From positions 620,001 to 684,000 of the forward strand of contig NZ_JACBZP010000001.1 in the NCBI RefSeq assembly GCF_013409065.1: a DNA stretch of 64,000 bases, read 5' to 3'. The notes beneath the pieces are model-generated. The model searched no databases, had not been told where the DNA came from, and saw nothing but the letters and a program-made list of their open reading frames with translations. This document shows, piece after piece, positions 33,758-42,897 of the stretch. The position numbers and the translations under genes were made by a program. Every line of letters begins with the position of its first letter. The stretch's first letter is position 1. Origin of the DNA: Spelaeicoccus albus (GTDB lineage: Bacteria > Actinomycetota > Actinomycetes > Actinomycetales > Brevibacteriaceae).

Positions 33758-35440
33758 CTACCGGGAGCGTCGCACCCGGTTGTCGTCCCACACCGGGTCG
33801 GACGACTCGTACACGTCGCCGTCCGCCCCGAACACCAAGTGCCTGTCGAACCCGCGAGCGAACCACCTGTCGTGGGTAACGGCGACAACCGTCCCGTCGA
33901 ATCCCTCAATGCCTTGTTCGAGAGCCTCGGCCGAGTCGAGATCGAGGTTGTCGGTCGGCTCATCGAGCAGCAGCAACGTGGCGCCGGACAGTTCGAGCAT
34001 CAGGATCTGCAGCCGAGCCTGCTGCCCGCCGGACAGCGAGTCGAACGTCTGCTCGGCTGCCCGGGCCAGCCCGTACCGGTCCAGCACGCGCGAGGCGTTC
34101 TCGCGCGGCAACCCGGCTCGGTGACTGTCGCCGCGGTGCAGAATGTCGAGAAGAGTCCGGCCGGCGAGATCCGGCCGCACGTGCGTTTGAGCAAACAAGC
34201 CCGGCCGCACTCGGGCACCGAGCCGAGCCACCCCGGAATGGGCGACCGGCGTGACGCGGAGTTCGTCGACCGGCTTGTTTTCCGCTTGCGGTTCGGTGCC
34301 TCCACCGGCCAGTAGCCGCAGGAAATGCGATTTGCCCGAACCGTTCGCTCCCAGGACGGACACCCTGTCGCCGTACCGGATCTCGACGTCGAACGGATCC
34401 ATCAGCCCGGTCAGCTCGAGCCGCGTGCAGACGACCGCGCGCTTACCCGTGCGCGATCCGGTCAGCCGCATCGTCACATGTTGCCGGTACGGCACCGCCT
34501 CGGGCGGGCCGGCCAGGGCGAATTTGTCGAATCGCGTTCGGGCAGCCTGATACCGGGCGGCCATATCGGAGTTGTACGCTGCCTTTTGCTTGTACATCAG
34601 CACGAGCGCTTTGAGCTTGGCATATTCTTCGTCCCACCGCTTGCGCAACTCATCGAGCCGCTCGATCCGGCGTGCGCGCGCCTCGTCGTAGCTGGCGAAT
34701 CCGCCGCCGTGGACCCACGCGATCGCCCCGCTGCCGCCCGGTTCGAGCGTGACGATCCGCGTTGCCGCATTGGCCAGAAGTTCACGATCGTGACTGATGA
34801 ACAGCACTGTCTTCGACGACGTCCACAGCTTGTCTTCCAACCATCGTTTTCCCGGCACGTCGAGATAGTTGTCCGGCTCGTCGAGCAACAGTGTGTCCGC
34901 CGGGCTTCGCAGCAATGCTTCGAGAACAAGCCGTTTTTGCTCGCCTCCGCTGAGTGTGCTCGCTTCTCGCCAACGGGCCCTCGCGTATTCCACCCCGATG
35001 GCCGCCATGGTGACCTCGTCCCACACCGCTTCGTATTCGTATCCGGCCACGTCGGCCCAGTCCGCCAACGCGGTTGCGTACGCCATCTGGGTCGGTTCGT
35101 CGTCCCTGTCCATCATCCGCAGCTCGGCTTCGTCCACGGCTTCGGCGGCCGTGCGGATGGCAGTCGGCGCCACGTCGATCAACAGGTCGCGCACCGTCTT
35201 GTCCGCGCCGACGTGCCCGATGAACTGCGGCATGACGGCACGCGTTCCGGTGCATTGGATGCCACCGGCATGTGCGGCCAGCTCTCCGGCGATGATCCGC
35301 AGTAGCGTGGTCTTGCCGGTGCCGTTCGGGCCGATCAACGCGGTCTTACTGCCCTCCGGCACCTTGAATTCGGCGCCGCCCAGCAGCTTCCTGCCGTCGG
35401 GCAGGAAATACTCCACATGCGCCACACCAATGAATCCCAC
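33758..35440 (-). CDS. ABC-F family ATPase (two tandem ABC domains)
   Basis: A 560-residue soluble protein with two ATPase domains and no membrane segments. Domain 1: GPNGTGKTT, LSGGEQKRLVLEAL, LLLDEPDNYLD. Domain 2: GANGSGKSH, LSGGQQARLQILML, LLLDEPTDNLD. Between them is a charged helical linker (about residues 250-310, RIERLDELRKRWDEEYAKLKALVLMYKQK), the P-site tRNA-interacting motif region of ABC-F proteins. ABC-F proteins act on the ribosome, in translation control or antibiotic protection; which applies here cannot be told. It stands between the third Pot operon and the lactonase gene, all on the minus strand. Confidence 0.88.
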   Translation of the reverse strand: MGFIGVAHVEYFLPDGRKLLGGAEFKVPEGSKTALIGPNGTGKTTLLRIIAGELAAHAGGIQCTGTRAVMPQFIGHVGADKTVRDLLIDVAPTAIRTAAEAVDEAELRMMDRDDEPTQMAYATALADWADVAGYEYEAVWDEVTMAAIGVEYARARWREASTLSGGEQKRLVLEALLRSPADTLLLDEPDNYLDVPGKRWLEDKLWTSSKTVLFISHDRELLANAATRIVTLEPGGSGAIAWVHGGGFASYDEARARRIERLDELRKRWDEEYAKLKALVLMYKQKAAYNSDMAARYQAARTRFDKFALAGPPEAVPYRQHVTMRLTGSRTGKRAVVCTRLELTGLMDPFDVEIRYGDRVSVLGANGSGKSHFLRLLAGGGTEPQAENKPVDELRVTPVAHSGVARLGARVRPGLFAQTHVRPDLAGRTLLDILHRGDSHRAGLPRENASRVLDRYGLARAAEQTFDSLSGGQQARLQILMLELSGATLLLLDEPTDNLDLDSAEALEQGIEGFDGTVVAVTHDRWFARGFDRHLVFGADGDVYESSDPVWDDNRVRRSR

Positions 35441-35581
35441 GGCCCCAGGCTACGGGCCGGGGCATCGCCGCTGCAGGGAATTTTCGGATACCGGCGGGCG
35501 CTTGACGGGCCGAAACGGCGCCGACGACGCATCCACTCGGCACCGCGGGCACCCGTCGGCCGGGTGGCCGGACGCGGGAGC

Positions 35582-36559
35582 TCAGAGAGGGAGGATGCAC
35601 TGCGCGGCCGGCACGTCGACGAGCCGGCGAGCCGAACCGAATGTGCCGGACGCGGCGTCGAATTCCACGGCGTCCACCGAGTCCGAATGCTGATGCGCCA
35701 CGACGATATCGGAGCCGATCGCCGCCAAATGCCGTGGCCAGGCACCACCGGACGGCGCACTGTCGACCTCGGTCAGTGCGTCGTCGCCAATACGCATCGA
35801 CACGAGCCGGTCGCTGCCGCGAATACCCATGACGGCGAACTCGCCGACCCGATCGATCTCGCTGGCCGCGTCGCCCGGCCGGCTTTCCACAGTCCGATGA
35901 TCGATAACCGTCAAGGCGCCGTCCGCCGCGATCCGCGCCAGGACGATGCCGGGCGTGAGCTCGCACGAAATCACCATCCGGTCGGGCCCGACGAATTCGA
36001 GGTGCCGCGGCCCCGACCCGGTCGGCAGCTCCATCGACTCCAGCCAGTCGAGGGCGCCGGTGGTCGCGTTGAACGCAAACGAGCTGACTCGGTCGCCGCC
36101 CAAGTCGGTGCCGATGACCAGCCCGGTGGTCGGATGCGTGCGTATTGTGTGCGCGTGCGAGATTTCGGACGCCGACGTGTCGGCCGGCTGCGGGCACGTC
36201 AACACCTGGCTGGGCGGTCCGGCGACTCCGTCCCGTTCGATCGGGTGCACCGTGAACTGTCCGCTGGAGTAGCTGGCGGCCAACAGCCACTCGCCGCTCG
36301 GATGGACCTCGACGAAGCACGGGTCGGCGGTCCCGGTGGCGACGAAGCCGATCTCGGTGAGAGTGCCGCCGACCTCACGGAACGAGGTGATGCCGCCGTG
36401 CGGACGTTCGGCGACTGCGTAGACGTAACCGCCGGACGCCGGGCGCGCAATGAACGACGGTCTCGGCGCCTCGGTCAGTTGTCGGGCCGGCCCAACGCCT
36501 CGATGGGACCATATCGAGCCGGTCGGCGTCTCGGGGGCGGAAGCTAGGAGAAAATCCAC
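35582..36559 (-). CDS. Lactonase-family seven-bladed beta-propeller protein
   Basis: A 325-residue soluble protein with repeating beta-propeller blades. CFVEVHPSGEWLLAASY, the HAHTIRTHPTTGLVIGTDLGGDRV stretch, GSGPRHLEFVGPDRM and WPRHLAAIGSDIVVAHQHSDSV are typical of the 6-phosphogluconolactonase (Pgl, YbhE) type. Pgl hydrolyses 6-phosphogluconolactone in the pentose phosphate pathway, but many relatives have other lactone substrates. No signal peptide is seen. It is a single gene following the lipoprotein genes. The 141-base gap before the ABC-F gene shows nothing I can name. Confidence 0.78.
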   Translation of the reverse strand: MDFLLASAPETPTGSIWSHRGVGPARQLTEAPRPSFIARPASGGYVYAVAERPHGGITSFREVGGTLTEIGFVATGTADPCFVEVHPSGEWLLAASYSSGQFTVHPIERDGVAGPPSQVLTCPQPADTSASEISHAHTIRTHPTTGLVIGTDLGGDRVSSFAFNATTGALDWLESMELPTGSGPRHLEFVGPDRMVISCELTPGIVLARIAADGALTVIDHRTVESRPGDAASEIDRVGEFAVMGIRGSDRLVSMRIGDDALTEVDSAPSGGAWPRHLAAIGSDIVVAHQHSDSVDAVEFDAASGTFGSARRLVDVPAAQCILPL

Positions 36560-36574
36560 TGCTGCATCCTTGAC

Positions 36575-37252
36575 TCAATTCTTCATCGCGGCTGCGATAG
36601 GTATGCCATCGACCTTAACGCTTCGAACGACTGCGTCAATGAGCTTGCGCGGTTGATCGGCCTGCGTCGAGCCGCGGACCGTGACCGTGTGCAGCGTGCC
36701 GTGATATTTCAACGCCACCATGATCTCGACCACGTACATCTTCCCGCTGGTCTCGGCCGACCAGATCTCGGAAAATCGCTGCATCGCCAAATGCCCGATC
36801 GTCGCGCGGCGAGCGCCGATGATCCGCTTGCTCTCGGCATGGCGCTCACTGCGACGGAAATCGGCGAGCTTGCCGGCCGGGTCCGACCAATAGTCGTCCG
36901 TTGCGGCCTCGATGGAGACGCTCTGCAGAGCGCCGCCGTCCCCGGGGTGGCCGAACAGCGATTCCTTGTCCAAAATATGTCCCCCGCGCGTCCACCCTTT
37001 TGGTTTGATCACCGTGACGGGCGGTCCGACCGGAAGTTTCGCGCGGATCCGGCGGCCGTCCGGGACGGGGTCCGCGGTCGGCGTGGCCATCGGTTCGTCG
37101 TCGTCGGCAAGCCGAACGTGCACGCCCCGCTGATCGGGGTCCGTCGAGACGGCGACGGAGCACCCGGTCAACGCCGCGGCCAGCGCCACGCAGCACAACA
37201 CGGCGCCGGCCGCCCGGGTTCGTGACCGGACGGCCGGCGCGTGCGTGTTCAT
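36575..37252 (-). CDS. Lipoprotein of unknown function, LpqN-like layout
   Basis: A 225-residue exported lipoprotein: basic start, hydrophobic core AAGAVLCCVALAAALTG and lipobox LTGC. The mature domain has VTVIKPKGWTRGG, an ATDDYWSDPAGKLADFR segment and MYVVEIMVALKYHGTLHTVTV, closing with a helix ending in RSVKVDG. The order (proline-glycine-tryptophan strand, long helix, two strands, final helix) resembles the LpqN/LpqT lipoproteins of actinobacteria, but I cannot be sure. I chose the ATG at 37252 because it avoids the neighbouring gene. It lies next to a paralogue at 37263-38174. Confidence 0.65.
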   Translation of the reverse strand: MNTHAPAVRSRTRAAGAVLCCVALAAALTGCSVAVSTDPDQRGVHVRLADDDEPMATPTADPVPDGRRIRAKLPVGPPVTVIKPKGWTRGGHILDKESLFGHPGDGGALQSVSIEAATDDYWSDPAGKLADFRRSERHAESKRIIGARRATIGHLAMQRFSEIWSAETSGKMYVVEIMVALKYHGTLHTVTVRGSTQADQPRKLIDAVVRSVKVDGIPIAAAMKN

Positions 37253-37262
37253 CACTGACACG

Positions 37263-38174
37263 TTACACAACCTGGATGGTCCGCTGTAGCGTCCTGATCG
37301 CACTCGTCACGCTTTCCTTCTGCTCCGCGGCGAACGTCGTTTGCAGGACGAAGATGTACGTCGCGTCCGACTTTTCGATCATCACGGTGCGCGTCACGAT
37401 GCCGATGCTGCCGACCTTGTCGTAGTTGTACAGTCCCGCGATCCCGTACGCCCGGTGCCCGTCGACCGATTTGTAGGACGTGCTCTTGCGGTCGAATCCC
37501 GGCAGCGATTCCAGCTGGCTGCGCGATGCCGCGGTGACCGAGGTGTAATCGGTGCTGCTGGGGACTTTGAACATGTAGCCGATCGCATTCGGTTTGAACG
37601 ACCCGACGGACGGCGAATCGTTCACTATCGTCAGGTACGAACCGGCCGGTCCGCGTGAATTGGCGTGATGCCATCCGGCGGGCGAGTTCACGGTGACGGC
37701 CGGTGAGCCCGGATCCGTCCGACTGACGGAACTGACCTGGCTGACGCCGTGCTCGCGGAGATACGACACGTACGACTTGTGCACCGGGTCACCCGATTCG
37801 CCGTGCGATGTCTGCCCGCTGCCGTCCGACTGCCCGGTATCCGAATCGTCGCTGTCATACGGGTCGGAGCCTTCCGTATCGGACGGGCTGCCGGACTGAT
37901 CGTCCGACTCATCGGTGCCCGTCGACTCGTCCGGATCCGACTCGGCCTGGTCCGATTCGTCCTGGTCCGACTGATCGTCCGACTCATCGGCGTCCGTCGA
38001 ATCGCCCTGATCGGGCTCGTTCTGGTCGGACTTTTCCTGCGACTGCGAGCTTGTCGGGTCCGGATCGTCGGGTCCGTCGAACATCAGCGAGCATCCGCTG
38101 GTGCCGACAATGACTGCGAGCGCGGCAGCCGGGAGGAGGAGCGCCCGCTTGATGCGAAGTGTGGAGACGTTCAT
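37263..38174 (-). CDS. Lipoprotein with an acidic repeat linker, paralogue of the gene at 36575
   Basis: A 303-residue lipoprotein. After a signal ending in the lipobox GTSGC there is an unusual linker of about 95 residues built almost only of Asp, Ser, Glu, Gln, Pro and Gly (DESDDQSDQDESDQAES and similar), then a globular domain with VTVNSPAGWHHAN and YIFVLQTTFAAEQKESVTSAIRTLQRTIQ. The globular part follows the same plan as the neighbouring lipoprotein. The strongly acidic linker could bind cations or hold the domain away from the membrane through the cell wall. The ATG at 38174 follows an AAAGG site; the frame extends a little further upstream. Confidence 0.68.
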   Translation of the reverse strand: MNVSTLRIKRALLLPAAALAVIVGTSGCSLMFDGPDDPDPTSSQSQEKSDQNEPDQGDSTDADESDDQSDQDESDQAESDPDESTGTDESDDQSGSPSDTEGSDPYDSDDSDTGQSDGSGQTSHGESGDPVHKSYVSYLREHGVSQVSSVSRTDPGSPAVTVNSPAGWHHANSRGPAGSYLTIVNDSPSVGSFKPNAIGYMFKVPSSTDYTSVTAASRSQLESLPGFDRKSTSYKSVDGHRAYGIAGLYNYDKVGSIGIVTRTVMIEKSDATYIFVLQTTFAAEQKESVTSAIRTLQRTIQVV

Positions 38175-38242
38175 GATCGTGCCTTTCGGGGTGAGCGTTG
38201 ATCTTTGACACTTCAACTCTCGAGCCGCGGCACGTCACGGCG

Positions 38243-38269
38243 GTGTCAGCCGTGTAGCGGATCTGACAC
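38243..38269. other. Small inverted repeat between the histidine kinase end and the lipoprotein promoter
   Basis: GTGTCAG (38243-38249) and CTGACAC (38263-38269) can pair around 13 bases. The site is downstream of the kinase stop and upstream of the lipoprotein gene, so it may be a terminator for the antiporter operon or a regulator site for the lipoproteins. Confidence 0.4.
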
Positions 38270-38274
38270 ATCCG

Positions 38275-39186
38275 TCACGGATCGGCCGGCGAAAGCGCCG
38301 GAAGCAGCATTCGCACCGACGTTCCCTCACCTTCTTGGCTGGTCAGTGACACGGTTCCGCCGTGCCTGGCGACTATGGCACGGACGAGGGCCAGCCCCAT
38401 TCCCGAGCCCGCGACGGCGCGCACTTGGCCGCTTCGACCGCGGGCCAGTTCGTCAAAGACGGCCGCGTGTTCGGTCGACGGAATGCCGATCCCGGTATCG
38501 GCCACCTCGATCGACACCCACCGCGACTGCGCGTCGTCCAGCTCGGTAGCGCGGATCTCGACGGTGTCGCCGGGGCGCGAGTATTTCAGCGCATTGCCGA
38601 TCAGGTTCAGCACGGCGCTGAACAACATGTCCTCTTCACCGGACACGTCCGATACCGGCCACGGAGCTTTCGCCACCGTGGCAACGAGGGTGCGCTCCTC
38701 GGCTCCCGGCCCGGTCCGCGCGTCGTCGACGGCTTGTTCGACAAGCGCACCGATCGGCACGCGCGTGAAGTCGATGTCGCGGGTTTCGATGTCCGCCAGT
38801 TTGCGCAGGTCCGCCAGTAAGCGTGCAATGCGGCGGGACGACGACCCGACGACTTTCAGCGCCGCGTCCATCTCGTCGCCGTCCGCCGGGCCGTCGACCG
38901 TCAAGACGTCCCGAAGCGTCGCGGCCCCGGAGCGCAGGGCAGTCAGCGGGTTCTTCAGCTCGTGATCGAGCCGGATCAGCATCCGGCTACGACGGATCGA
39001 CGCCTCTTCGCGTTCGGCCGCTGCGGCCTGCGCGGCGCGCCGCTCGGCTTCGCGGCGGGCGTTGCGGCGCTGCCGCACGAACGCCACGACGACGGCGGCG
39101 ATGACCAGGATTACGACAATGAGCATCACTGCCGCAAGCCACAGGTCGGTACGGACGATCAGCGCCGAAGTGAAGAAGTCGCTCAT
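38275..39186 (-). CDS. Sensor histidine kinase of the mrp operon
   Basis: A 303-residue membrane-bound kinase. One N-terminal membrane segment (about residues 13-37, WLAAVMLIVVILVIAAVVVAFV) is followed by a charged coiled-coil, then the phospho-acceptor histidine in RLDHELKNPL, the N-box LNLIGNALKYS, G1 VADTGIGIP and G2 GSGMGLALV. There is no extracellular sensor domain, so it would sense the membrane or a partner protein. The ATG at 39186 overlaps the response regulator stop by ATGA. It is last in the antiporter operon and probably senses the ion or pH stress that the antiporter relieves. Confidence 0.88.
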   Translation of the reverse strand: MSDFFTSALIVRTDLWLAAVMLIVVILVIAAVVVAFVRQRRNARREAERRAAQAAAAEREEASIRRSRMLIRLDHELKNPLTALRSGAATLRDVLTVDGPADGDEMDAALKVVGSSSRRIARLLADLRKLADIETRDIDFTRVPIGALVEQAVDDARTGPGAEERTLVATVAKAPWPVSDVSGEEDMLFSAVLNLIGNALKYSRPGDTVEIRATELDDAQSRWVSIEVADTGIGIPSTEHAAVFDELARGRSGQVRAVAGSGMGLALVRAIVARHGGTVSLTSQEGEGTSVRMLLPALSPADP

Positions 39187-39929
39187 CGGCCCGGCTGCTT
39201 GTCGTCGGCGCCGCGCACTTCGGCGACGAACCGGTAGCCGCGTCCTTGCACCGTCGCGATCCATTGCGGATCGCCCGGGTCGTCGCCGAGTACTCGGCGC
39301 AACTCGGCCACCCGCGTATCGACGGCCCGCGTGCCGACCATGTCGTCGAAACCCCACAGCACTTCCAGGAGCCGGGTGCGCTCGACGAGTTCGTCCGGAT
39401 GCGTCATCAGGTATTCGAGCAGCGTGAACGCCTTTGGCGTGAGGATGACTTCCTTCGGTCCGGCCCACGCCCGGCGGCCGACGCGGTCGAGCACGAGGCC
39501 GCCGCTGCTTTCCAGTTTGGACGCCGTGGCTATCGGCGGGCCGCCGCCGGTACGGCGCAGGACGGCGCGCACGCGGGCGACCAGCTCGTGCGGGTCGAAC
39601 GGTTTGTTGAGATAGTCGTCGGCGCCTTCTTCCAAGGCCATGGCCCGCTCCACCGCCTCACCGACCTGGGTCAGGAGCAGAACCGGCACCCAGTTCTCGC
39701 TGCGCCGCAACCGGCGAAGCACTTCCCGCCCGTCCGCGCCGGGCATCAGCACGTCGAGCACGACCACGTCCGGACGATGGCGTTCGATGCCGTCAAGGGC
39801 CAGCAGACCGTCGGCGGCCTCGATGACGGTGAATCCACTACGCCCCAGGAATGGGGCGACGGCGTTGCGGACGTCGGGTTCGTCGTCGGCCAGGAGAACG
39901 ACCGGCTGGCTCGGGTCAGCTGCTCTCAT
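39183..39929 (-). CDS. OmpR-type response regulator of the mrp operon
   Basis: A 248-residue regulator. The receiver domain has the acidic pocket LLADDEPDV, the phospho-acceptor Asp in VVVLDVLMPGADG and the Lys in DDYLNKPFDP. The C-terminal winged helix (about residues 130-240) includes ILTPKAFTLLEYL and DTRVAELRRVLG ... GRGYRFV. The ATG at 39929 overlaps the end of mrpG by 14 bases; the longer frame to 40028 lies inside mrpG. With the kinase it forms a two-component system cotranscribed with the antiporter. Confidence 0.9.
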   Translation of the reverse strand: MRAADPSQPVVLLADDEPDVRNAVAPFLGRSGFTVIEAADGLLALDGIERHRPDVVVLDVLMPGADGREVLRRLRRSENWVPVLLLTQVGEAVERAMALEEGADDYLNKPFDPHELVARVRAVLRRTGGGPPIATASKLESSGGLVLDRVGRRAWAGPKEVILTPKAFTLLEYLMTHPDELVERTRLLEVLWGFDDMVGTRAVDTRVAELRRVLGDDPGDPQWIATVQGRGYRFVAEVRGADDKQPGR

Positions 39930-40344
39930 GATCTTCTCGTTTCGGATCCGATGGGGTGCCGGGGCGAGGGGTCGGGGACGCTGAGTCGTCGTCCTGCCTG
40001 CGCTCGGCCTTGGCGATCGCGCCGGCAAGTTCGTCGACTAGGAGCGTATCGCGGCGCACGTACTTGGTGCGATAGGCGGCCCGCCCGACCATGTGTGCCG
40101 ATACGGGCGCCGTGAGCATTTGGAACAAGATCACGACCACCAGCGTGCTGATGGTTGCCCAGCCGGGGAATTGCAGCGCAATGGCCAGCAGCACGCACAT
40201 GAGCCCGAAGACTTGAGGCTTCGTCGCGGCATGCATGCGCGAAAGCACGTCCGGGAACCGTAAGAGCCCGATGGCCGCCGACAACGACATGATGCTACCG
40301 ACAACGAGGAGCAGGGCGCTGATGAGGTCTCGGATCTCGGTCAC
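39916..40344 (-). CDS. mrpG: Mrp-type Na+/H+ antiporter subunit G
   Basis: A 142-residue small subunit with three membrane segments and the MnhG/PhaG pattern: SIMSLSAAIGLLRFPDVLSRMHAATKPQVFGLM, then TISTLVVVILFQMLTAPVSAHMVGRAAYR. The last 40 residues are hydrophilic. It is part of the multi-subunit membrane complex that exports cations in exchange for protons. It overlaps mrpF upstream by four bases and the response regulator downstream by 14. Confidence 0.93.
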   Translation of the reverse strand: MTEIRDLISALLLVVGSIMSLSAAIGLLRFPDVLSRMHAATKPQVFGLMCVLLAIALQFPGWATISTLVVVILFQMLTAPVSAHMVGRAAYRTKYVRRDTLLVDELAGAIAKAERRQDDDSASPTPRPGTPSDPKREDHESS

Positions 40345-40616
40345 GACGCGTCCCTTTTCGTCACGTAGCGGGCCACGCTGATCGATCCGACCATCGCGAA
40401 CAGCGACAGCACTATCAACATCGGCAACGCGTACGTGTTGTGTCGGTACATCATGTCGACGCCCAGCGCAGCCATGATACTGGCAAGCAGGACGTCGGAA
40501 GCGATCATGCGGTCGAGGATGGACGGGCCACGAGCTATCCGCACGACCGCCAGTGCGGCTGCGATGATGATGACGACGGCCGCGACGCCCAACGCGAACG
40601 TGGTGATCGCAGTCAT
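40341..40616 (-). CDS. mrpF: Mrp-type Na+/H+ antiporter subunit F
   Basis: A 91-residue subunit with three membrane segments and the MnhF/PhaF motif RIARGPSILDRMIASDVLLASI. The ATG at 40616 overlaps mrpE by ATGA; the longer frame to 40697 lies in mrpE. Confidence 0.92.
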   Translation of the reverse strand: MTAITTFALGVAAVVIIIAAALAVVRIARGPSILDRMIASDVLLASIMAALGVDMMYRHNTYALPMLIVLSLFAMVGSISVARYVTKRDAS

Positions 40617-41278
40617 GATTCCTTCCTTTCTCGGTCGCGCCGTTCGTGCATGCGCGCGGAATGTTCCTCGATGCGCTGCTCGTACCTCAATTGCCACCGG
40701 GTCCGGTGGATGGGTGAGCGGCCGTCGCGCACGCGGGACCGGTTGATCCGGCGAATGTCTTCGGCCGACCCGAGGGCGCGGACTATGCGCTCTTCCACCT
40801 TGAGGACGTCGCCGCGGAATTTCTCCACGTCGTCCAGCGTCTTGGTGCCCAGCACGTGCAGGTACAGCACGGTGCGCGGCCTGTCGACCTCGACGACCAG
40901 CGAACCGGGCACCAGCGAGACGGCCTCACCGGTCAAGGTCAGCACGATATCGGATCGGGTATGCAGGTCGACGGCGATCAGGGAGCTGCGCGGCGTGTGG
41001 CGCAGGTCGACCGCCTGCCACGCCACGTGCACCGATGCCGTGATGACGTCGACGATGAACCGAACGGCGAACACCGCCGCCCAATAGATATTGAACCGCC
41101 CGGACAATTCGATGGCCGGCAGGTAAAACGCACGGATGACTCCGGCCGCCACCACGACCCCGCTGACGACGGTCACGACCGTCAGCTCATCCCACAACAA
41201 CACCCACAGCACCACGAGCCACACGACCAGGGGCAGCTGTTTCCACAGGGAGATGGTGATGGTCCGGCGCCCGGTCAC
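40613..41278 (-). CDS. mrpE: Mrp-type Na+/H+ antiporter subunit E
   Basis: A 221-residue subunit. Two N-terminal membrane segments (LPLVVWLVVLWVLLWDELTVVTVVSGVVVA) are followed by the MnhE core RFIVDVITASVHVAWQAV and TLTGEAVSLVPGSLVVEVD. The C-terminal 60 residues are very basic and charged (RRDRERKES at the end), longer than usual for MnhE. The start is a GTG overlapping mrpD. Confidence 0.92.
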   Translation of the reverse strand: MTGRRTITISLWKQLPLVVWLVVLWVLLWDELTVVTVVSGVVVAAGVIRAFYLPAIELSGRFNIYWAAVFAVRFIVDVITASVHVAWQAVDLRHTPRSSLIAVDLHTRSDIVLTLTGEAVSLVPGSLVVEVDRPRTVLYLHVLGTKTLDDVEKFRGDVLKVEERIVRALGSAEDIRRINRSRVRDGRSPIHRTRWQLRYEQRIEEHSARMHERRDRERKES

Positions 41279-42897
41279 TGGCCGTCACCGCCCAGCACAG
41301 TGTGCACGTACGACTGTGCGTGCACGCCCGTCGCCGCCGCTTCACTGATCGAGTACAACGGACCGGCACAGACCGTCAGCAGCACGCTGACGCCCACCAT
41401 TGCCGCGGTCACGCCGGTCATGACGTGCGGGACGGCGCGTGTTTCGGTGTCGACGGTCGTCTCGACACGCCGTCCGGCGTCCGTATCGACGGCCGCGTCG
41501 CCGTGCCGGCCGGCGCTGCTTGCCGCGCCGCTTGCCGCGCGATAGTCCTCGACAAGACGCGTGTCGGGTTCCTCGGCGTCGACCGGATCGCGCCAAAACG
41601 CGTAGTTCCACACGCGGCCGATCGCGTACAGCGTGAGCAGCGACGTCGCCACTCCGGCGCCGATCAGGGCATAGGCCAGCCACGAGCCGTCGGCCACGCC
41701 GGCACGGAACAGCCCAAGTTTGCCGAGGAATCCGCTGAACGGCGGGATCCCGGCCAAGTTCATGGCCGGGATGAAGAACAGCACGCCGAGGATCGGCGAA
41801 ACCTTTGCCAGCCCGCCCAGGCGCCGCAGCGACGTCGAACCGCCGCGCCGTTCGATCAGGCCGGCCACCAGGAACAGTGTCGTTTGCACGGTGATGTGGT
41901 GCACGACGTAGTAGATTGCGGCGGCCAGGCCGGCGCGTGTGCCGAGCGCGACGCCGAAGAGCATGTAGCCGATATGCGAAACGAGCGTGAACGACAAGAG
42001 GCGTTTGATGTCGGTTTGCGCGATTGCGCCCAAAATGCCGACGAGCATTGTCAGCCCGGCCAGCCACATGAGCGGAACGCTGAGGGTGGCGCCGGGGAAC
42101 ATCACCGTCTCGGTGCGGATGATCGCATAAATGCCGACCTTGGTCAGCAGGCCGGCGAACACTGCCGTGACCGGCGCCGGAGCGGTCGGATAGGAGTCCG
42201 GCAGCCAAAACGAGAGCGGGAACACCGCTGCCTTGATGGCGAAAGCCACCAGTAGGCCGACGTGCAGCAGCATTTGCACGTCCGTGGGCAAGGCGCCGAG
42301 CCGGAGCGCCAGCTGGGCGATGTTGACGGTGCCCGTCGCGCCGTAGACGAAGCCGATGGCGATCAAGAAGATCATCGACGACACAAGACTGACCACGACG
42401 TAGGTGACGCCGGCCCGGACGCGCGATTCGGTGCCGCCGAGCGTGAGCAGCACATAGCTGGCCGAAAGCAGGATCTCGAAGCCGACGTACATGTTGAACA
42501 GGTCGCCGGCGATGAAGGCGTCACTCACTCCGGCCGTCATGATCAAATACGTCGGGTGGAAGATCGACACGGGCGTGTCGTTGTCGCCCGAGTCGTTGCC
42601 TTGGCCGACGGCGTAAATCAGCACGCTCAGCGTGACGATCGTCGACACGACGAGCATGAGCGCCGAGAGCCTGTCGACCATGAGCACGATGCCGAACGGA
42701 GCCGTCCAGCCGCCGACCGCCGTGGCGTGCGGGCCGCTGAAATGGGTGCCGGCCAGCAGCGCCAGCGAGATGCCGAGGACTGCGGACAACGTCGTCATGC
42801 TCACGGCCGCCTGGGCGCGCGGGAAGCGGCCGAGCACGAGAGTCACGCCGGCGGCGACGAGCGGCAGGAGAACCGGCAGTGGGGTGAGGGCGTTCAT
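41275..42897 (-). CDS. mrpD: Mrp-type Na+/H+ antiporter subunit D
   Basis: A 540-residue proton-translocating subunit of the NuoM/N type with about fourteen membrane spans. The conserved regions are GDLFNMYVGFEILLSASYVLL (with the key Glu), AFAIKAAVFPLSFWLPDSYPTAP and GILGAIAQTDIKRLLSFTLVSHIGYM, each containing the charged residues of proton channels. A hydrophilic loop of about 45 residues (around 455-500) with a PVDAEEPDTRLVEDY stretch separates the last spans and looks species-specific. The start overlaps mrpC by ATGA. Confidence 0.94.
   Translation of the reverse strand: MNALTPLPVLLPLVAAGVTLVLGRFPRAQAAVSMTTLSAVLGISLALLAGTHFSGPHATAVGGWTAPFGIVLMVDRLSALMLVVSTIVTLSVLIYAVGQGNDSGDNDTPVSIFHPTYLIMTAGVSDAFIAGDLFNMYVGFEILLSASYVLLTLGGTESRVRAGVTYVVVSLVSSMIFLIAIGFVYGATGTVNIAQLALRLGALPTDVQMLLHVGLLVAFAIKAAVFPLSFWLPDSYPTAPAPVTAVFAGLLTKVGIYAIIRTETVMFPGATLSVPLMWLAGLTMLVGILGAIAQTDIKRLLSFTLVSHIGYMLFGVALGTRAGLAAAIYYVVHHITVQTTLFLVAGLIERRGGSTSLRRLGGLAKVSPILGVLFFIPAMNLAGIPPFSGFLGKLGLFRAGVADGSWLAYALIGAGVATSLLTLYAIGRVWNYAFWRDPVDAEEPDTRLVEDYRAASGAASSAGRHGDAAVDTDAGRRVETTVDTETRAVPHVMTGVTAAMVGVSVLLTVCAGPLYSISEAAATGVHAQSYVHTVLGGDGQ

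Noticed and set aside
32419-33963. Longer start for the system 3 ATPase at 33963
   Set aside because: The first 109 residues would overlap the end of the ABC-F gene and lack any conserved pattern; the family begins near 33636.
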